Shown: positions 34,642 through 44,450, counted from the first letter of the stretch. The stretch: DNA of 64,000 nt from an uncultured Prevotellaceae bacterium (GCA_900316575.1 ONDJ01000006.1:39965-103964); one strand, 5' to 3'. The notes: generated by a model from the letters alone, not told the origin. Made by a program: numbers and translations.

Positions 34642-37044
34642 ATGAAAAAACGCTATCCCATACTTGGCATGAACTGCGCTGCGTGCGCTGCCACTATACA
34701 ACATACACTTGAACGTGCCGCAGGCGTGCAACGAGCTGCGGTAAACTTGGCCGACAATTCTGCTACAATAGAATTTGACGAATCGATTACGAACGACGAG
34801 TTACTGTCTGCGCTTGTACGCGATGCAGGCTACACACTCGTCTTGCCTCAGTCTATGGGCGAAGCTAAGCTAATAAGAGAGGAAGCTTTCCGAAGCCTTA
34901 AGCTACGTGCCATTGTCAGTATGTGCATACTTGTTCCTATGATGTGCTTGAGCATGTGGGGAATGAACATTCTTTGGGCACGTATTCTGATGGCCATCTT
35001 GGCGACACCTATAGTATTCTGGTGTGGAAAAGACTTTTTTATCCATGCGCTACGCCAGCTTCGGCACTTTCGCGCAAATATGGACACACTCGTTGCGCTG
35101 AGCGTTGGAACGAGTTACTCCTTCAGTATGCTTAACTTGTTGTTTCCTCATTTCATCACACCCCAACTTTATTTTGAATCAAGCACTGGCATCGTAGCTT
35201 TTATCCTGATAGGACGTTGGTTGGAAATACGCGCTCGCCACAAGACTGATGCAGCCTTGCAGGCTTTAGTCTCTTTGCGACCAGAAACCGCTACCATTGT
35301 TCTTCCTGACGGCACCTCGTCCACTATTCCTATCAAAGACATCAAAGTGGGAATGAAGATTCTTGTGCGACCAGGCAGCCTCGTTCCAGTTGATGGCACA
35401 GTCTGCGAGGGACACTCATTCATTAACGAAAGCAGTTTGACGGGTGAATCTTTGCCCGTTGAGAAAATGCCGAATGAAAAAGTTTTGGCTGGCACACTCA
35501 ACGGACAAGGTGCATTAACAATCCTATGCGAGAACGAGACTGGCACATCCGTTCTTGACAACGTTATTCGGCAAGTGCGCGAAGCTCAAGGTAGCCGTGC
35601 GCCCATACAGCAAACGGTGGACAAAGTCGCAGCCGTTTTTGTTCCGGTTGTTGTCCTTATCAGCCTACTGACCTTCGCCCTTTGGATCATCTTGGCTCCA
35701 GAGGCTGGCTTGGCCAAGGCTTTGTTGGCAATGACAGCCGTACTCGTTATCGCTTGTCCTTGTGCATTGGGGCTTGCCACACCGACGGCGCTGATGGTAG
35801 GCATAGGCAGAGCTGCAAATAATGGCATACTCATCCGCGATGCTGAAAGCCTGCAAACAGCACATCTTGTTGACACCATAGCACTTGACAAAACAGGTAC
35901 GCTGACCGAAGGAAAGCCCATGGTGTGCTATTCTACATTGTCCACTGCCGATGCCGAACGCTTATCGTGCATTGAAACTGTTTCAGAACATCCCTTGGCA
36001 AGAGCCATTACAGAATGGACGCCCCCACCATCACAAAATACACCCGATGATTTCCAATCAATGCCTGGATACGGACTCTGTGCCACACTGCAAGGTAGAT
36101 CTTTCTTGGCTGGAAATCTTGCGCTTCTGAAAAAAAACAAGATAACCATTACGCCTTCGCTTATCGCTGATGCCGAAAAGCATGAACAGCAAGGCCAAAC
36201 TCTTGTATGGCTTGCAGAAGAAAATAAATTGTTGGGGGTTGTAGCTATTTCCGACACACTTAAGCCCACCTCTAAGGAAGCCGTTTCCAACCTTGAACAG
36301 TTGGGTGTCAACGTTGTGATGCTCACTGGCGACTCTGCGGGCTCTGCTCATAACATAGCCAATGAAGTGGGTATAACGCACGTGCTATCTTCTCAATTGC
36401 CAACCGACAAAGCCGAGTTCGTCAAGAACGAACAAGCCACAGGCCACGTTGTTGCCATGGTGGGCGATGGTATCAACGATAGTGCAGCCTTAGCTACTGC
36501 CAACCTCAGTGTAGCAATGGGCCTTGGTAGCGACATTGCCACCCAAACCGCTCAAACCACCATCATTTCTTCCGATCCACGCCGCCTATCTACGCTCATT
36601 GCTCTATCGCGAGCCACGATGCGCACTGTAAAGCAAAACCTATTTTGGGCGTTCATTTACAATACTGCGAGCATTCCCTTAGCAGCCCTTGGACTCATCG
36701 GCCCTATGGCAGGCAGCTTATGCATGGCCTTTAGTAGCGTCAGCGTTGTTGCCAACAGTCTTCGTCTTCGCATCGTCAATCTCAAAAACGTTAGAAATAG
36801 TAAATCCATTAAAAAGCTTAAACAAAAACTTACCATGACAAAGACTTACAAAGTAAGTGGCATGATGTGCCAACATTGTGTAGCTCATGTTAGTAGAGCG
36901 CTTAATTCCCTCCCTGGCGTAACAGCTGTCGTAACCCTTGAACCTGCCAAAGCTCAAGTCACTTTCAGTGGAACTCCGCTCAGCATGGAGGAACTACAAG
37001 AGGCTATTACCGCCCATGCTGGCGACTACACGCTTAGCGAATAA
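34642..37044 (+). CDS. copA: Copper-exporting P1B ATPase with a C-terminal CopZ-like domain
   Basis: 800 residues from the ATG at 34642. The N-terminal HMA domain carries GMNCAAC. The ATPase follows with TGES (ESSLTGESLPVEK), the CPC ion motif in VIACPCALG, phosphorylation motif DKTGTLTEG, the HP locus SEHPLARAI, and GDGINDSAALA. A second HMA domain at the C-terminus (from residue 732, GMMCQHC) looks exactly like a free CopZ chaperone and starts with its own Met after a Lys/Asn-rich linker. It exports Cu(I) from the cytoplasm. The fused chaperone is unusual and may also be made separately. Confidence 0.93.
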   Translation: MKKRYPILGMNCAACAATIQHTLERAAGVQRAAVNLADNSATIEFDESITNDELLSALVRDAGYTLVLPQSMGEAKLIREEAFRSLKLRAIVSMCILVPMMCLSMWGMNILWARILMAILATPIVFWCGKDFFIHALRQLRHFRANMDTLVALSVGTSYSFSMLNLLFPHFITPQLYFESSTGIVAFILIGRWLEIRARHKTDAALQALVSLRPETATIVLPDGTSSTIPIKDIKVGMKILVRPGSLVPVDGTVCEGHSFINESSLTGESLPVEKMPNEKVLAGTLNGQGALTILCENETGTSVLDNVIRQVREAQGSRAPIQQTVDKVAAVFVPVVVLISLLTFALWIILAPEAGLAKALLAMTAVLVIACPCALGLATPTALMVGIGRAANNGILIRDAESLQTAHLVDTIALDKTGTLTEGKPMVCYSTLSTADAERLSCIETVSEHPLARAITEWTPPPSQNTPDDFQSMPGYGLCATLQGRSFLAGNLALLKKNKITITPSLIADAEKHEQQGQTLVWLAEENKLLGVVAISDTLKPTSKEAVSNLEQLGVNVVMLTGDSAGSAHNIANEVGITHVLSSQLPTDKAEFVKNEQATGHVVAMVGDGINDSAALATANLSVAMGLGSDIATQTAQTTIISSDPRRLSTLIALSRATMRTVKQNLFWAFIYNTASIPLAALGLIGPMAGSLCMAFSSVSVVANSLRLRIVNLKNVRNSKSIKKLKQKLTMTKTYKVSGMMCQHCVAHVSRALNSLPGVTAVVTLEPAKAQVTFSGTPLSMEELQEAITAHAGDYTLSE

Positions 37045-37112
37045 AGGGGACCTCTTTTACGCAAAAATTGTTAAAAACGCTATTCTCTTTGGCAAAAAAG
37101 GTAGGAAGTCTT

Positions 37113-37120
37113 TATATTTG
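37113..37120 (+). promoter_or_regulatory. -7 box abutting a GTG start
   Basis: TATATTTG matches TAnnTTTG, ends 5 nt before the GTG at 37126, and would place the transcription start at or next to that codon. Confidence 0.5.
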
Positions 37121-37125
37121 CCCTC

Positions 37126-38223
37126 GTGAAATTGCTTGCAAACATATTCCGTGCCTTGTGCACCTTGGGGTTTCTCTTAGTGCTATCCTTCATGCTTAGT
37201 GGTTGCGCTGTAGAGGAAAGTGCAGGCGTGCCTGATGCGGCTCCGTCGGTGTATTATTGGCGTGGCACTTTGAAGCTAGACGCGATGGAACGGGCTTTCC
37301 TGAAAGAGCATGATGTGAGGAAAGTGTATTTGCGACTTTTCGATGTCGTTAAGCGCGGCAATGCGTGTGTGCCTGCTGGCACAATAGAGTTTCGCGACAC
37401 ATTGCCTAACACGCTACACGTTGTACCGACTATTTTTATAACAGAAGAATGTTTACGTGCTGACACCACGGAATTGGCCGCAAAGTTGGTGGAACGTGTT
37501 GTGAAAATGTGCCGCGTAAACCGCTTGAATAATATAGCTGAATTACAAGTTGACTGCGACTGGACGCCTCATTCGCGCGAAGCTTATTATGCGCTATTAG
37601 AACGCATTCGTACTTGTTTGGCACAAGTGGGGAATGCCACAAATGCGGATGTAAGCCGCCAATCAGACAAAAGTTGGCGACTCAGTGTCACGATTCGCCT
37701 GCATCAACTGAACCAACCTGCGCCACCTGCCGACTATGGAGTGCTGATGGTTTACAACACGGGCGATTACAGACAGCGAAACGCACGAAACCCTATATTG
37801 GCCTACGAGGATGTTGAGCCTTATGTAAGGTTCTTAAAAGACTATAAACTTCCGCTCTGCGCCGCATACCCCAATTTTTGTTGGAAACGCTTATTCCATG
37901 GCGACAGATTTAAGGGTTTTCTCTATAGCGAAAATCTAAGTGACAGCACCGTATATGAATCTTTGGCTGACGACTCGCTCTACCGAGTTGTGCAGGGACG
38001 TACTCTACATGGGGCATTGCAAAGCGATTACGACATCCATCTTTCGCCCGAAGACGAGGTTGTTGTAAACCGCTCAGCACCCGAAGAAATGCTACGCATC
38101 GCACGCATGTTGCAGACGGTGCGGCCAAACATACACGGACAAGTGATTTTCTACCATCTTGATAAGAACTTTATGAACCTTTTAAGTACTGAACAATATG
38201 AAGCGTTCTATCATTTTCATTAA
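37126..38223 (+). CDS. Lipoprotein of unknown function
   Basis: 365 residues from GTG. The signal peptide ends in lipobox LSGC (Cys27). The mature part has alternating strands and helices such as VRKVYLRLFDVV, HVVPTIFITEECL, AELQVDCDWTPHSREAYYAL and YGVLMVYNTGDY. These look like a TIM-barrel fold related to glycoside-hydrolase-like unknown-function families. The DCDWTP motif at the end of a strand could hold acidic active-site residues. I cannot name a substrate. Its last 26 nt overlap the next gene, so the two are translationally coupled. Confidence 0.75.
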   Translation: MKLLANIFRALCTLGFLLVLSFMLSGCAVEESAGVPDAAPSVYYWRGTLKLDAMERAFLKEHDVRKVYLRLFDVVKRGNACVPAGTIEFRDTLPNTLHVVPTIFITEECLRADTTELAAKLVERVVKMCRVNRLNNIAELQVDCDWTPHSREAYYALLERIRTCLAQVGNATNADVSRQSDKSWRLSVTIRLHQLNQPAPPADYGVLMVYNTGDYRQRNARNPILAYEDVEPYVRFLKDYKLPLCAAYPNFCWKRLFHGDRFKGFLYSENLSDSTVYESLADDSLYRVVQGRTLHGALQSDYDIHLSPEDEVVVNRSAPEEMLRIARMLQTVRPNIHGQVIFYHLDKNFMNLLSTEQYEAFYHFH

Positions 38224-40402
38224 AGCTGGCTTGTTGCTCATGCTTGCTTGTCTTCTAACTCCTAAAGCCACAGCGTGTGGTTGGGACCTTACAGACAATT
38301 ACTATCTCTTTTACGCCTTCAAGGGCGACCGTACCAATAGGGAGTTGATCCGTAAACAACTAACCGAGTGGTGGACACGCTATGCGGGGAAAATGGTCAC
38401 TACCGATGACCTTGATGCCTTAGCCGAGGAAGTACCTACTCGGATGAATCAAAGCAAGAATCCTATAGTTCGTGCTGCATACAGCAAAAACGATCGCCCC
38501 ATGCAGCAATACTTAGCCCTCCTTTGTGAATACCTCAGTGTGGCACCATCGGGTGAGTACGACCCTTGGAGCTATCCCGACGAAGAGGAGTTGGCAATGA
38601 CACGCCGCGCTTTGCTTGAAATAGCCAATCGTGCCGCCCGCATTCAAGCTACACGCTATGCACCGCAGATAGCTCTGCTACGCATACGCGCCTTGTTCCA
38701 AGCTGAGCGATGGCAGGATGTCGTAAAACTCTATCGACAAACGGTGAAAACGCTTCCTGAAAGTGTTTTCAAAGATATGGCTTCGGGCTTCTATGCTGGG
38801 GCTTTGCGCAAATTGGGTAGCGACGAAGACGCTGCCGAAATCTATGCTTCGTTAGGCGATTTTCATAGTGCTACATGGTGCGTTCACGATGGACGCAACC
38901 TCGGAACAATACGCCGTCTCTACAGTAGAGACCCCAATAGTGCCGTAGTCCGTCTGTTGGTACAAGACTTTGTAAACAACGCACAAGAAACGCTTGATAA
39001 TTCTGACGGCGATAATCGACTTGGGCATAATGGCTACATCAGTCGCGTTTATGCCAACGAAGTGGCACAATTCGCACTTTTGGCTCAACAAGCTGCTGCC
39101 AATCCTGCAGTAGAAGACCCCTGCATGTGGCTCACCGCTGCAGCGTGGAGCACTTATCTATACGGCAACCGCGAAGAAGGCAAGGCTCTTATAGACCAAG
39201 CGATGACTGCCAACTACAAGGACATGTCAAAAGACATTGCCCGAGTGATACGCATCGTTATTTACAGTGGGGTAGAGGAAAACTTGGAAAGCTTTGACAA
39301 CTTTGTTCTGCCTGAACTCAAATGGCTTACCGAAAGAATAGCCTATTCTGAAGAAGAAGGTTTCAGTCCTTTCTTCAATGCGGCTCAGCGCATTTACCGC
39401 CGCCATCTTGCGCCACTTTACCAAGCACATGGACGATCAACGGATGCATGCCTCTGCATTGCCGAAGCTGAAGGACTTTATTCAATAGGCGGAGCGGAAA
39501 CGCTGCGCCCTTACCAAGTGCTCTACGGGTGGGAATATGCCAGCGACTTGTTGTATCAAGACAGCGAAACGCTACTTGCACTCTATGCCGACTTAACAAA
39601 TGAAAACAAGCGTCCCCTGACAGAGTGGCTTTATGAACAGTTACATCCCGCACTGAAGCAAGCCGACTTCTATGCTGACCTTATCGGCACACGCCTGATG
39701 AAAGAAGGAAAGTTTGAAAAGGCATTGCCCTGGTTAGAAAAAGTTTCGCTCAATTTCCTTTCAGCCCAGGACATCTCCTACTACATGGCTCGCCGCGACT
39801 ATACCCTCGAACGTTGGATAACGGCTCGACAGACATTGCCCGAAGTGCGCGATGGATTTGGCGGAGAGGTTCCAACAAAGTTGCAAAGCAACCAGCGGCT
39901 CACATTCTGTCGCGACATGATAGCCCTGCAAGATAAGCTGCAAAACACAGCGTCTCCCGATGAAAAAGCCAAGACACACTACCAAATAGCCACACGACTA
40001 TTCCAAGCCTCTTTGCAAGGCGACTGCTGGTACCTCACCGAATACTATCGACAAAGCGAACCACCAAGCGTGCTACTTGACACACTCGCATACAATCACC
40101 TCACAGCAAGTGCTCAGTTAGCTCTCGAAACAAAAAACAAGGACCTATACACACGCTGCTTATTTGCTAAAGCTTATATCAACCTCGATGCAGAAGGGTG
40201 GAACTCCTATTCTTTCTTCAACTACAACTACGACTGGCAAACAGAGCGCTACACCTTAGCGTTCTTCCCCGATAACCAACATCAGCAAAGTCGCGACTAC
40301 TTCACCTTGGCATCCCACGTGCGTTCTCTACCCAGCAACGAACGCCCAACGTATCTGAAACGATGCGACGTGTTGACTACATGGTTAGCACGCAATCCAT
40401 AG
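38198..40402 (+). CDS. Large exported helical-repeat protein of unknown function
   Basis: 734 residues. A signal peptide (SIIFIKAGLLLMLACLLTPKATA) is followed by CGWDLTDNYYLF, then almost entirely alpha-helical sequence with TPR-like pairs (RIRALFQAERWQDVVKLYRQ, SGFYAGALRKLGSDEDAAEI). It resembles Bacteroidota periplasmic proteins annotated only as hypothetical. The start overlaps the preceding lipoprotein gene by 26 nt, suggesting that the two products work together, for example as lipoprotein and scaffold at the envelope. No enzyme motif was recognised. Confidence 0.75.
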   Translation: MKRSIIFIKAGLLLMLACLLTPKATACGWDLTDNYYLFYAFKGDRTNRELIRKQLTEWWTRYAGKMVTTDDLDALAEEVPTRMNQSKNPIVRAAYSKNDRPMQQYLALLCEYLSVAPSGEYDPWSYPDEEELAMTRRALLEIANRAARIQATRYAPQIALLRIRALFQAERWQDVVKLYRQTVKTLPESVFKDMASGFYAGALRKLGSDEDAAEIYASLGDFHSATWCVHDGRNLGTIRRLYSRDPNSAVVRLLVQDFVNNAQETLDNSDGDNRLGHNGYISRVYANEVAQFALLAQQAAANPAVEDPCMWLTAAAWSTYLYGNREEGKALIDQAMTANYKDMSKDIARVIRIVIYSGVEENLESFDNFVLPELKWLTERIAYSEEEGFSPFFNAAQRIYRRHLAPLYQAHGRSTDACLCIAEAEGLYSIGGAETLRPYQVLYGWEYASDLLYQDSETLLALYADLTNENKRPLTEWLYEQLHPALKQADFYADLIGTRLMKEGKFEKALPWLEKVSLNFLSAQDISYYMARRDYTLERWITARQTLPEVRDGFGGEVPTKLQSNQRLTFCRDMIALQDKLQNTASPDEKAKTHYQIATRLFQASLQGDCWYLTEYYRQSEPPSVLLDTLAYNHLTASAQLALETKNKDLYTRCLFAKAYINLDAEGWNSYSFFNYNYDWQTERYTLAFFPDNQHQQSRDYFTLASHVRSLPSNERPTYLKRCDVLTTWLARNP

Positions 40403-40464
40403 ACAATCTGCTATTCATACATACGAAAAACTATAGTAGCTGCGTTATATAAGTATTCAAGGAC

Positions 40465-40543
40465 AAAAGGTTAAAGGTTAAAGACAATGGGTTAAAGATG
40501 CCAGGCGCTCCTTTAACCTATAACCTTTATCCTATAACCTTTC
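40465..40543. repeat. GGTTAAAG repeats facing CTTTAACC repeats
   Basis: Three AGGTTAAAG/GGGTTAAAG words are followed by CTTTAACCTATAACCTTT words in inverted orientation, able to form a long hairpin between the unknown exported gene and manC. A similar arrangement lies at 47186-47290. Confidence 0.6.
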
Positions 40544-40557
40544 ATACATAAACAACC

Positions 40558-41649
40558 ATGGCCAACCACAATAATTATCTTGTCATCCTTGCTGGCGGTG
40601 CAGGAAAGCGATTATGGCCCGTCAGCCGCCAACAACTACCCAAGCAATTCTTGGATATCTTTGGCACAGGGCGAACGTTGTTGCAACAAACCTACGACCG
40701 CTTTGCTTCGTTCGTTGACGCCAGTCGTATCTACGTGTCAACCTACGACGACTATGCTGACGAGGTGCTTCGCCAACTGCCTGAAATCAAGCCCGAACAC
40801 GTCCTCTCCGAACCCGTACAGCTCTCAACTGCCCCAGCTGCGGCTTGGGCTACATTTCATATTGAGCAATTCGACCCTAAGGCTAATATCATCGTCACGC
40901 CGGCAGACCACCTCATCACTGACGTGAAACGCTTCAAAAAAGACGTAGAACAAGGATTAGACTACGTAGAAAAGCAAGCCGATTTTTTGGCCATTGCAGC
41001 TCGCCCCACTGTTCCCAACACCACCTATGGCTATATCCAAAAAGGCGAAAAGACCTCGGCAGGCGATGATTTGTACTTTGTAAAATCATTTAGCGAAAAA
41101 CCCGACGCGGAATTTGCGAAAATGTTTGTAGAAAGCGGCGAGTTTGTTTGGAACACCGGACTCTTCATGTGGGCAGTGCCTACGATGGTAAAACAACTCG
41201 AGCGTCTCATGCCCGACATGGCAGAACGTTGGCATGAAGAGCCGAGGATTCTCTCTTTTGATGAAGAACAAGCTCTTATTCGCCAATTCTATCCCGCCAG
41301 TCTGCGTCTTAGCGTTGACCTCCTGATCTTGGAAAAAAGCGAAAACGGAGTATGCGTGAAAGAATGTGACTTCGGTTGGACAGACATCGGCTCTTGGAAT
41401 GGTGTTTACAATGCAGCCCACCACGATGCCGATGGCAATGCCGTCTTAAAAGGTGATGCCTTGCTGAGTGGTTGCAGTGGTAATATCATAAGCCTTGAAA
41501 ACGGAAAACGCATTTGCGTAAGAGGCCTCAAGGATTATGTCATCGCTGAGAAAGATGGTATGCTCGTAATTTGTCCGCGAAACGAATCCCACACCCTAAG
41601 AAACTTCCTCAATGAAGCGCGAATGCGCTATGGGGAAGCATGTATTTAG
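40558..41649 (+). CDS. manC: Mannose-1-phosphate guanylyltransferase
   Basis: 363 residues, the short single-domain form without a fused isomerase. It makes GDP-mannose from GTP and mannose-1-phosphate for surface glycans, and GDP-mannose is also the precursor of de novo GDP-fucose. Motifs: nucleotide-binding LAGGAGKRLWPVSR near the start, PKQFLD, TPADHLI, FSEKPDAEFA and a WNTGLFMW block (EFVWNTGLFMW). Ends complete; a terminator follows at once. Confidence 0.94.
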   Translation: MANHNNYLVILAGGAGKRLWPVSRQQLPKQFLDIFGTGRTLLQQTYDRFASFVDASRIYVSTYDDYADEVLRQLPEIKPEHVLSEPVQLSTAPAAAWATFHIEQFDPKANIIVTPADHLITDVKRFKKDVEQGLDYVEKQADFLAIAARPTVPNTTYGYIQKGEKTSAGDDLYFVKSFSEKPDAEFAKMFVESGEFVWNTGLFMWAVPTMVKQLERLMPDMAERWHEEPRILSFDEEQALIRQFYPASLRLSVDLLILEKSENGVCVKECDFGWTDIGSWNGVYNAAHHDADGNAVLKGDALLSGCSGNIISLENGKRICVRGLKDYVIAEKDGMLVICPRNESHTLRNFLNEARMRYGEACI

Positions 41650-41657
41650 ATCTTTTG

Positions 41658-41706
41658 CTGTCCGCTAAAAGCTTCTATCCTTATCTCAAAAGCTTTTAGC
41701 GGACAG
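41658..41706 (+). terminator. Terminator of manC
   Basis: Perfect 17-bp arms ctgtccgctaaaagctt and complement, 15-nt loop, then ttgttt. It begins 9 nt after the manC stop. Confidence 0.85.
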
Positions 41707-41710
41707 TTGT

Positions 41711-41834
41711 TTGCGGGCGTCCCGCCCGCGCCCCATGAGACACGCTTTGCGCACAAGAGATAGGCTATCTGTGTGTGCGCGCCGTATGGTGCGCACGCGC
41801 ATTGCTCCTTTGCAGTGTGCACAAACATACGATG
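41711..41834. repeat. REP-like element and degenerate GTGCGCAC palindromes
   Basis: At 41711-41735 lies the GC-rich palindrome gcgggcgtcccgcccgc of the dispersed REP-like family. At 41775-41834 there are cores gtgcgcgc, gtgcgcac and gtgtgcac that resemble palindrome array A at 5239-5330 but without the regular 22-bp spacing. The 41650-41983 gap holds nothing else apart from two terminators. Confidence 0.5.
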
Positions 41835-41896
41835 TTCGTTGGCAAGAGAAAGGGAGAAAGACTCATCGAGGCGGGACATTTGATTAACGCTTTCCG

Positions 41897-41942
41897 CAAA
41901 AAGAACGTTCCTTATCCCCTCTGCGTGGAGACAAGGAACGTT
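41897..41942 (-). terminator. Terminator of the GH89 gene
   Basis: 10-bp arms aacgttcctt / aaggaacgtt; on the minus strand the hairpin is followed by ctttttg. It lies 41 nt beyond the GH89 stop. Confidence 0.7.
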
Positions 41943-41983
41943 AGATAAAAATTCTGTTACGAGAAATTTAGATTGAAAAACGA

Positions 41984-44143
41984 TCAGATAGATCCAAAAT
42001 ACTTAGAAAAGAGGCGCATGGCCGTGGCTACGGGTGCTCCTTGTGGGCGGATGGGTAGCGACAACGTTGCATCGTTTGCCCACGAAGCTTCCATCTGATA
42101 CCAATAGGCATCGTTGGGAAGAGGGTCTCCTGCTTGCAAAGCTTCGAAATAGCGTTGCCAGCGCGGCAGGTAGTATGTGGAGATGAGCCCGCCCCACTCG
42201 CGGTTGGAATAGTCGCGCAAGCCGCCGCGATTAGCCGCTTGTTCGTTGCCCCAAGTGGTGATGAGCAAGCGGGCGTTGTGGTCAAAGAGACGGTCGGCTT
42301 CGATCGTTTTTGCTGGTACACTGGCGGCGGCTTCGTGGGCTTGCTTCAGCCAAGTGCCAGCCATAAAGGCTGGATGCGTGGAAAGCAGGCGATCGATGTC
42401 GCTGATGATTTCAAGATAGGCTTTGACGGCTGCATTGAGGGGTTCGCCGCCGCCTTCTTCTAAAGATTCGCGCACCCTGTCGAGGCGATGAACGGCTTCG
42501 GTGGTGAGACATTCGCGCACGATATCAACAACATCATAAACATATCCTGGACGTTTGCCTAATAGGGCTCGCTGGGATAGGAGATAAGCCGCTGCGCGAC
42601 GTACAAAACTCGTATTCCAATAGATGTCGCTGCGGCTCCAAGTGGAAACACTTTTCACCGTCAAGGCTGGACGAGCACAAATGATGGGTTCGCTGGTGCC
42701 TTGTCGCCCATCGGGACAATCATAGACGCTGCGTGCAAGGAGCATCCAAGCACTATCGGCCAACGCATTATAGTCGCCATAGCGTGCTGCGGCATAATCG
42801 CTGAGCCATTGGTCGAGATTGTCAATGTGCTCCCATGCACTCTCAAAGAGTAGTTCGTAGCAAACAGGATTGGTTTCAATGCCTTCGGGGGCTGCTCCGA
42901 TGCCTACACATTCTTTACGTTTTGTGGCATCATAGTATCCTTCGAGCGTTCGCTTCAAACGTCCATGCAGCCCGATGCGCCCACCAAAGTTGTGCAACAT
43001 ACAATAGATGAAGTCGTGCCCGCCGAAACCTTCCTGATAGCGCGGTGCTCCATCGGAAAAGAGATCGAGCACAACGAGCCCGCCCACTGGGATAGCCTCA
43101 AGACATTCGCGGCGCGGGTTGGCATCCCAGGCTTGAAGCACCCATCGGCTTTCGGGCGCAGCACGGCGCATCGCGTCGTAGGTATTGCGAAAAGCTTTGT
43201 GCAAATCCACTCCAGCGGTGTTGCCTCCTTCGTGGAAGAGATCCATGCTGTAAAAGTCGGACTGGCCCATAATCTTTTCCAATTCCTCATAGTAGATATT
43301 GGCCACTTGAGCAAACAGCGTGTCGGTAGGTAGGAGGAAACCTGGTCGGCTGAAGCCACACCACATGCCTGCATCGCGGTTGTTGCCATGGCGACGGTAG
43401 AAGTCGGAAGGCACCATGCCGGCATAACCGGGCAAGATGGGTGTCATGCCCAATTCGCGTTCACGCTTCAAGATTTGTTGCGCCAAGTCAGTCCGCGCCT
43501 TGTACCAGCCTTCAGGATTGGGTCCGCCCCATCCCTCAAGGTTGCCCATTAAGAACCATGCTTGGAAGGCAGGCCCTGCGATGAACTGGGCGGTCTCGTC
43601 AGCCGTATAGCCCAATCGTGGCAACACGGCTCGCCACACGGCCTCTGTACCAACCAGTTGCAAGGGCATGTTGATGCCATGAAGAGCCATCCAGTCTATC
43701 TCTTGTTGCCAACGCTCCCAGGTCCAAAAGGCCATGGAATACGAAAAGGTGCAATAGTTCAAGTAATAGCGGAGCGGTGCACTGGTGCGCATCACCACGT
43801 CGCAACAAGGCAACGGCAGGTCTGTTCGGCTCAGATCGGTGAACAGATTGTTCCACGAAATCTGCACATGAGCCTGATGAGCAAGGTAATGCCCAATGCC
43901 CTTGGTGAGGGCACTCATCGTGGAGCCACCCACGTAGGGTTTTCCCCCGCGTTGCCCAACGACGAAAGCCTCATAGCCACTATCGGCCAAGGCTTCGTCA
44001 ACTTCTGTTACAAAACGTTCGGCTGTTCCTACGCCACCAATGCGATTGAGCAAGGCAACAACTGCAGCGGGATTTCTTTCGGCACAGATAGGAAGGCACA
44101 TCATGGCAAGGGTTGAGAGGAGAAGGTACTTAAAGCTTTTCAT
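41984..44143 (-). CDS. Secreted GH89 alpha-N-acetylglucosaminidase
   Basis: 719 residues with a signal peptide (YLLLSTLAMMCLPICA). The NAGLU domain order is complete: an N-terminal small domain, the TIM barrel (YYLNYCTFSYSMAFWTWERW, WMALHGINMPLQLVGTEAVW, MDLFHEGGNTAG, WVLQAWDANPR) and a C-terminal helical domain (YDVVDIVRECL, WGGLISTYYLPRW). GH89 enzymes remove terminal alpha-linked GlcNAc, for example from mucin glycans or heparan fragments. No T9SS sorting domain is visible, so it is probably periplasmic. With the GH85 enzyme it suggests host-glycan use. Confidence 0.95.
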   Translation of the reverse strand: MKSFKYLLLSTLAMMCLPICAERNPAAVVALLNRIGGVGTAERFVTEVDEALADSGYEAFVVGQRGGKPYVGGSTMSALTKGIGHYLAHQAHVQISWNNLFTDLSRTDLPLPCCDVVMRTSAPLRYYLNYCTFSYSMAFWTWERWQQEIDWMALHGINMPLQLVGTEAVWRAVLPRLGYTADETAQFIAGPAFQAWFLMGNLEGWGGPNPEGWYKARTDLAQQILKRERELGMTPILPGYAGMVPSDFYRRHGNNRDAGMWCGFSRPGFLLPTDTLFAQVANIYYEELEKIMGQSDFYSMDLFHEGGNTAGVDLHKAFRNTYDAMRRAAPESRWVLQAWDANPRRECLEAIPVGGLVVLDLFSDGAPRYQEGFGGHDFIYCMLHNFGGRIGLHGRLKRTLEGYYDATKRKECVGIGAAPEGIETNPVCYELLFESAWEHIDNLDQWLSDYAAARYGDYNALADSAWMLLARSVYDCPDGRQGTSEPIICARPALTVKSVSTWSRSDIYWNTSFVRRAAAYLLSQRALLGKRPGYVYDVVDIVRECLTTEAVHRLDRVRESLEEGGGEPLNAAVKAYLEIISDIDRLLSTHPAFMAGTWLKQAHEAAASVPAKTIEADRLFDHNARLLITTWGNEQAANRGGLRDYSNREWGGLISTYYLPRWQRYFEALQAGDPLPNDAYWYQMEASWANDATLSLPIRPQGAPVATAMRLFSKYFGSI

Positions 44144-44268
44144 TCTTCATTGTCTTTTTACTGTGCGAAAATAGTAAATAAACGCCAATCCTATAGTTCT
44201 GCCCCAATAAAATAGGCGGCGGCTGGGCAAAACAAATCAAAACTGCGTCCAAGTTTGCTTCTGCTTTT

Positions 44269-44450
44269 CGCCTTGCACTACTTTGCTTCGCGAAGATAAG
44301 CGGCGGCTCGGCAGTAGAAAACAAAAACTTCGTGTTTTGTTTTTCACTGCACTCGCCTTGCACTACTTTGCTTCGCGAAGATAGGCAGCGGCTCGGCAGT
44401 GGAAAACAAAAACTTCGTGTTTTGTTTTTCACTGCACTCGCCTTACACTA
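44269..44450. repeat. 85-bp tandem duplication in front of the glycosyltransferase gene
   Basis: An 85-bp unit starts at 44269 and again at 44354, with a third copy beginning at 44439 that runs into the working promoter. Each unit contains a self-complementary gaaaacaaaaact...tgttttgttttt hairpin, a cttcgcgaag palindrome and a promoter-like actactttgc. Together with its left flank it fills the 318-bp divergent gap between GH89 and the glycosyltransferase. Confidence 0.85.

Noticed and set aside
43562-44116. 184-codon plus-strand frame
   Set aside because: Antisense to the GH89 signal peptide and catalytic domain.
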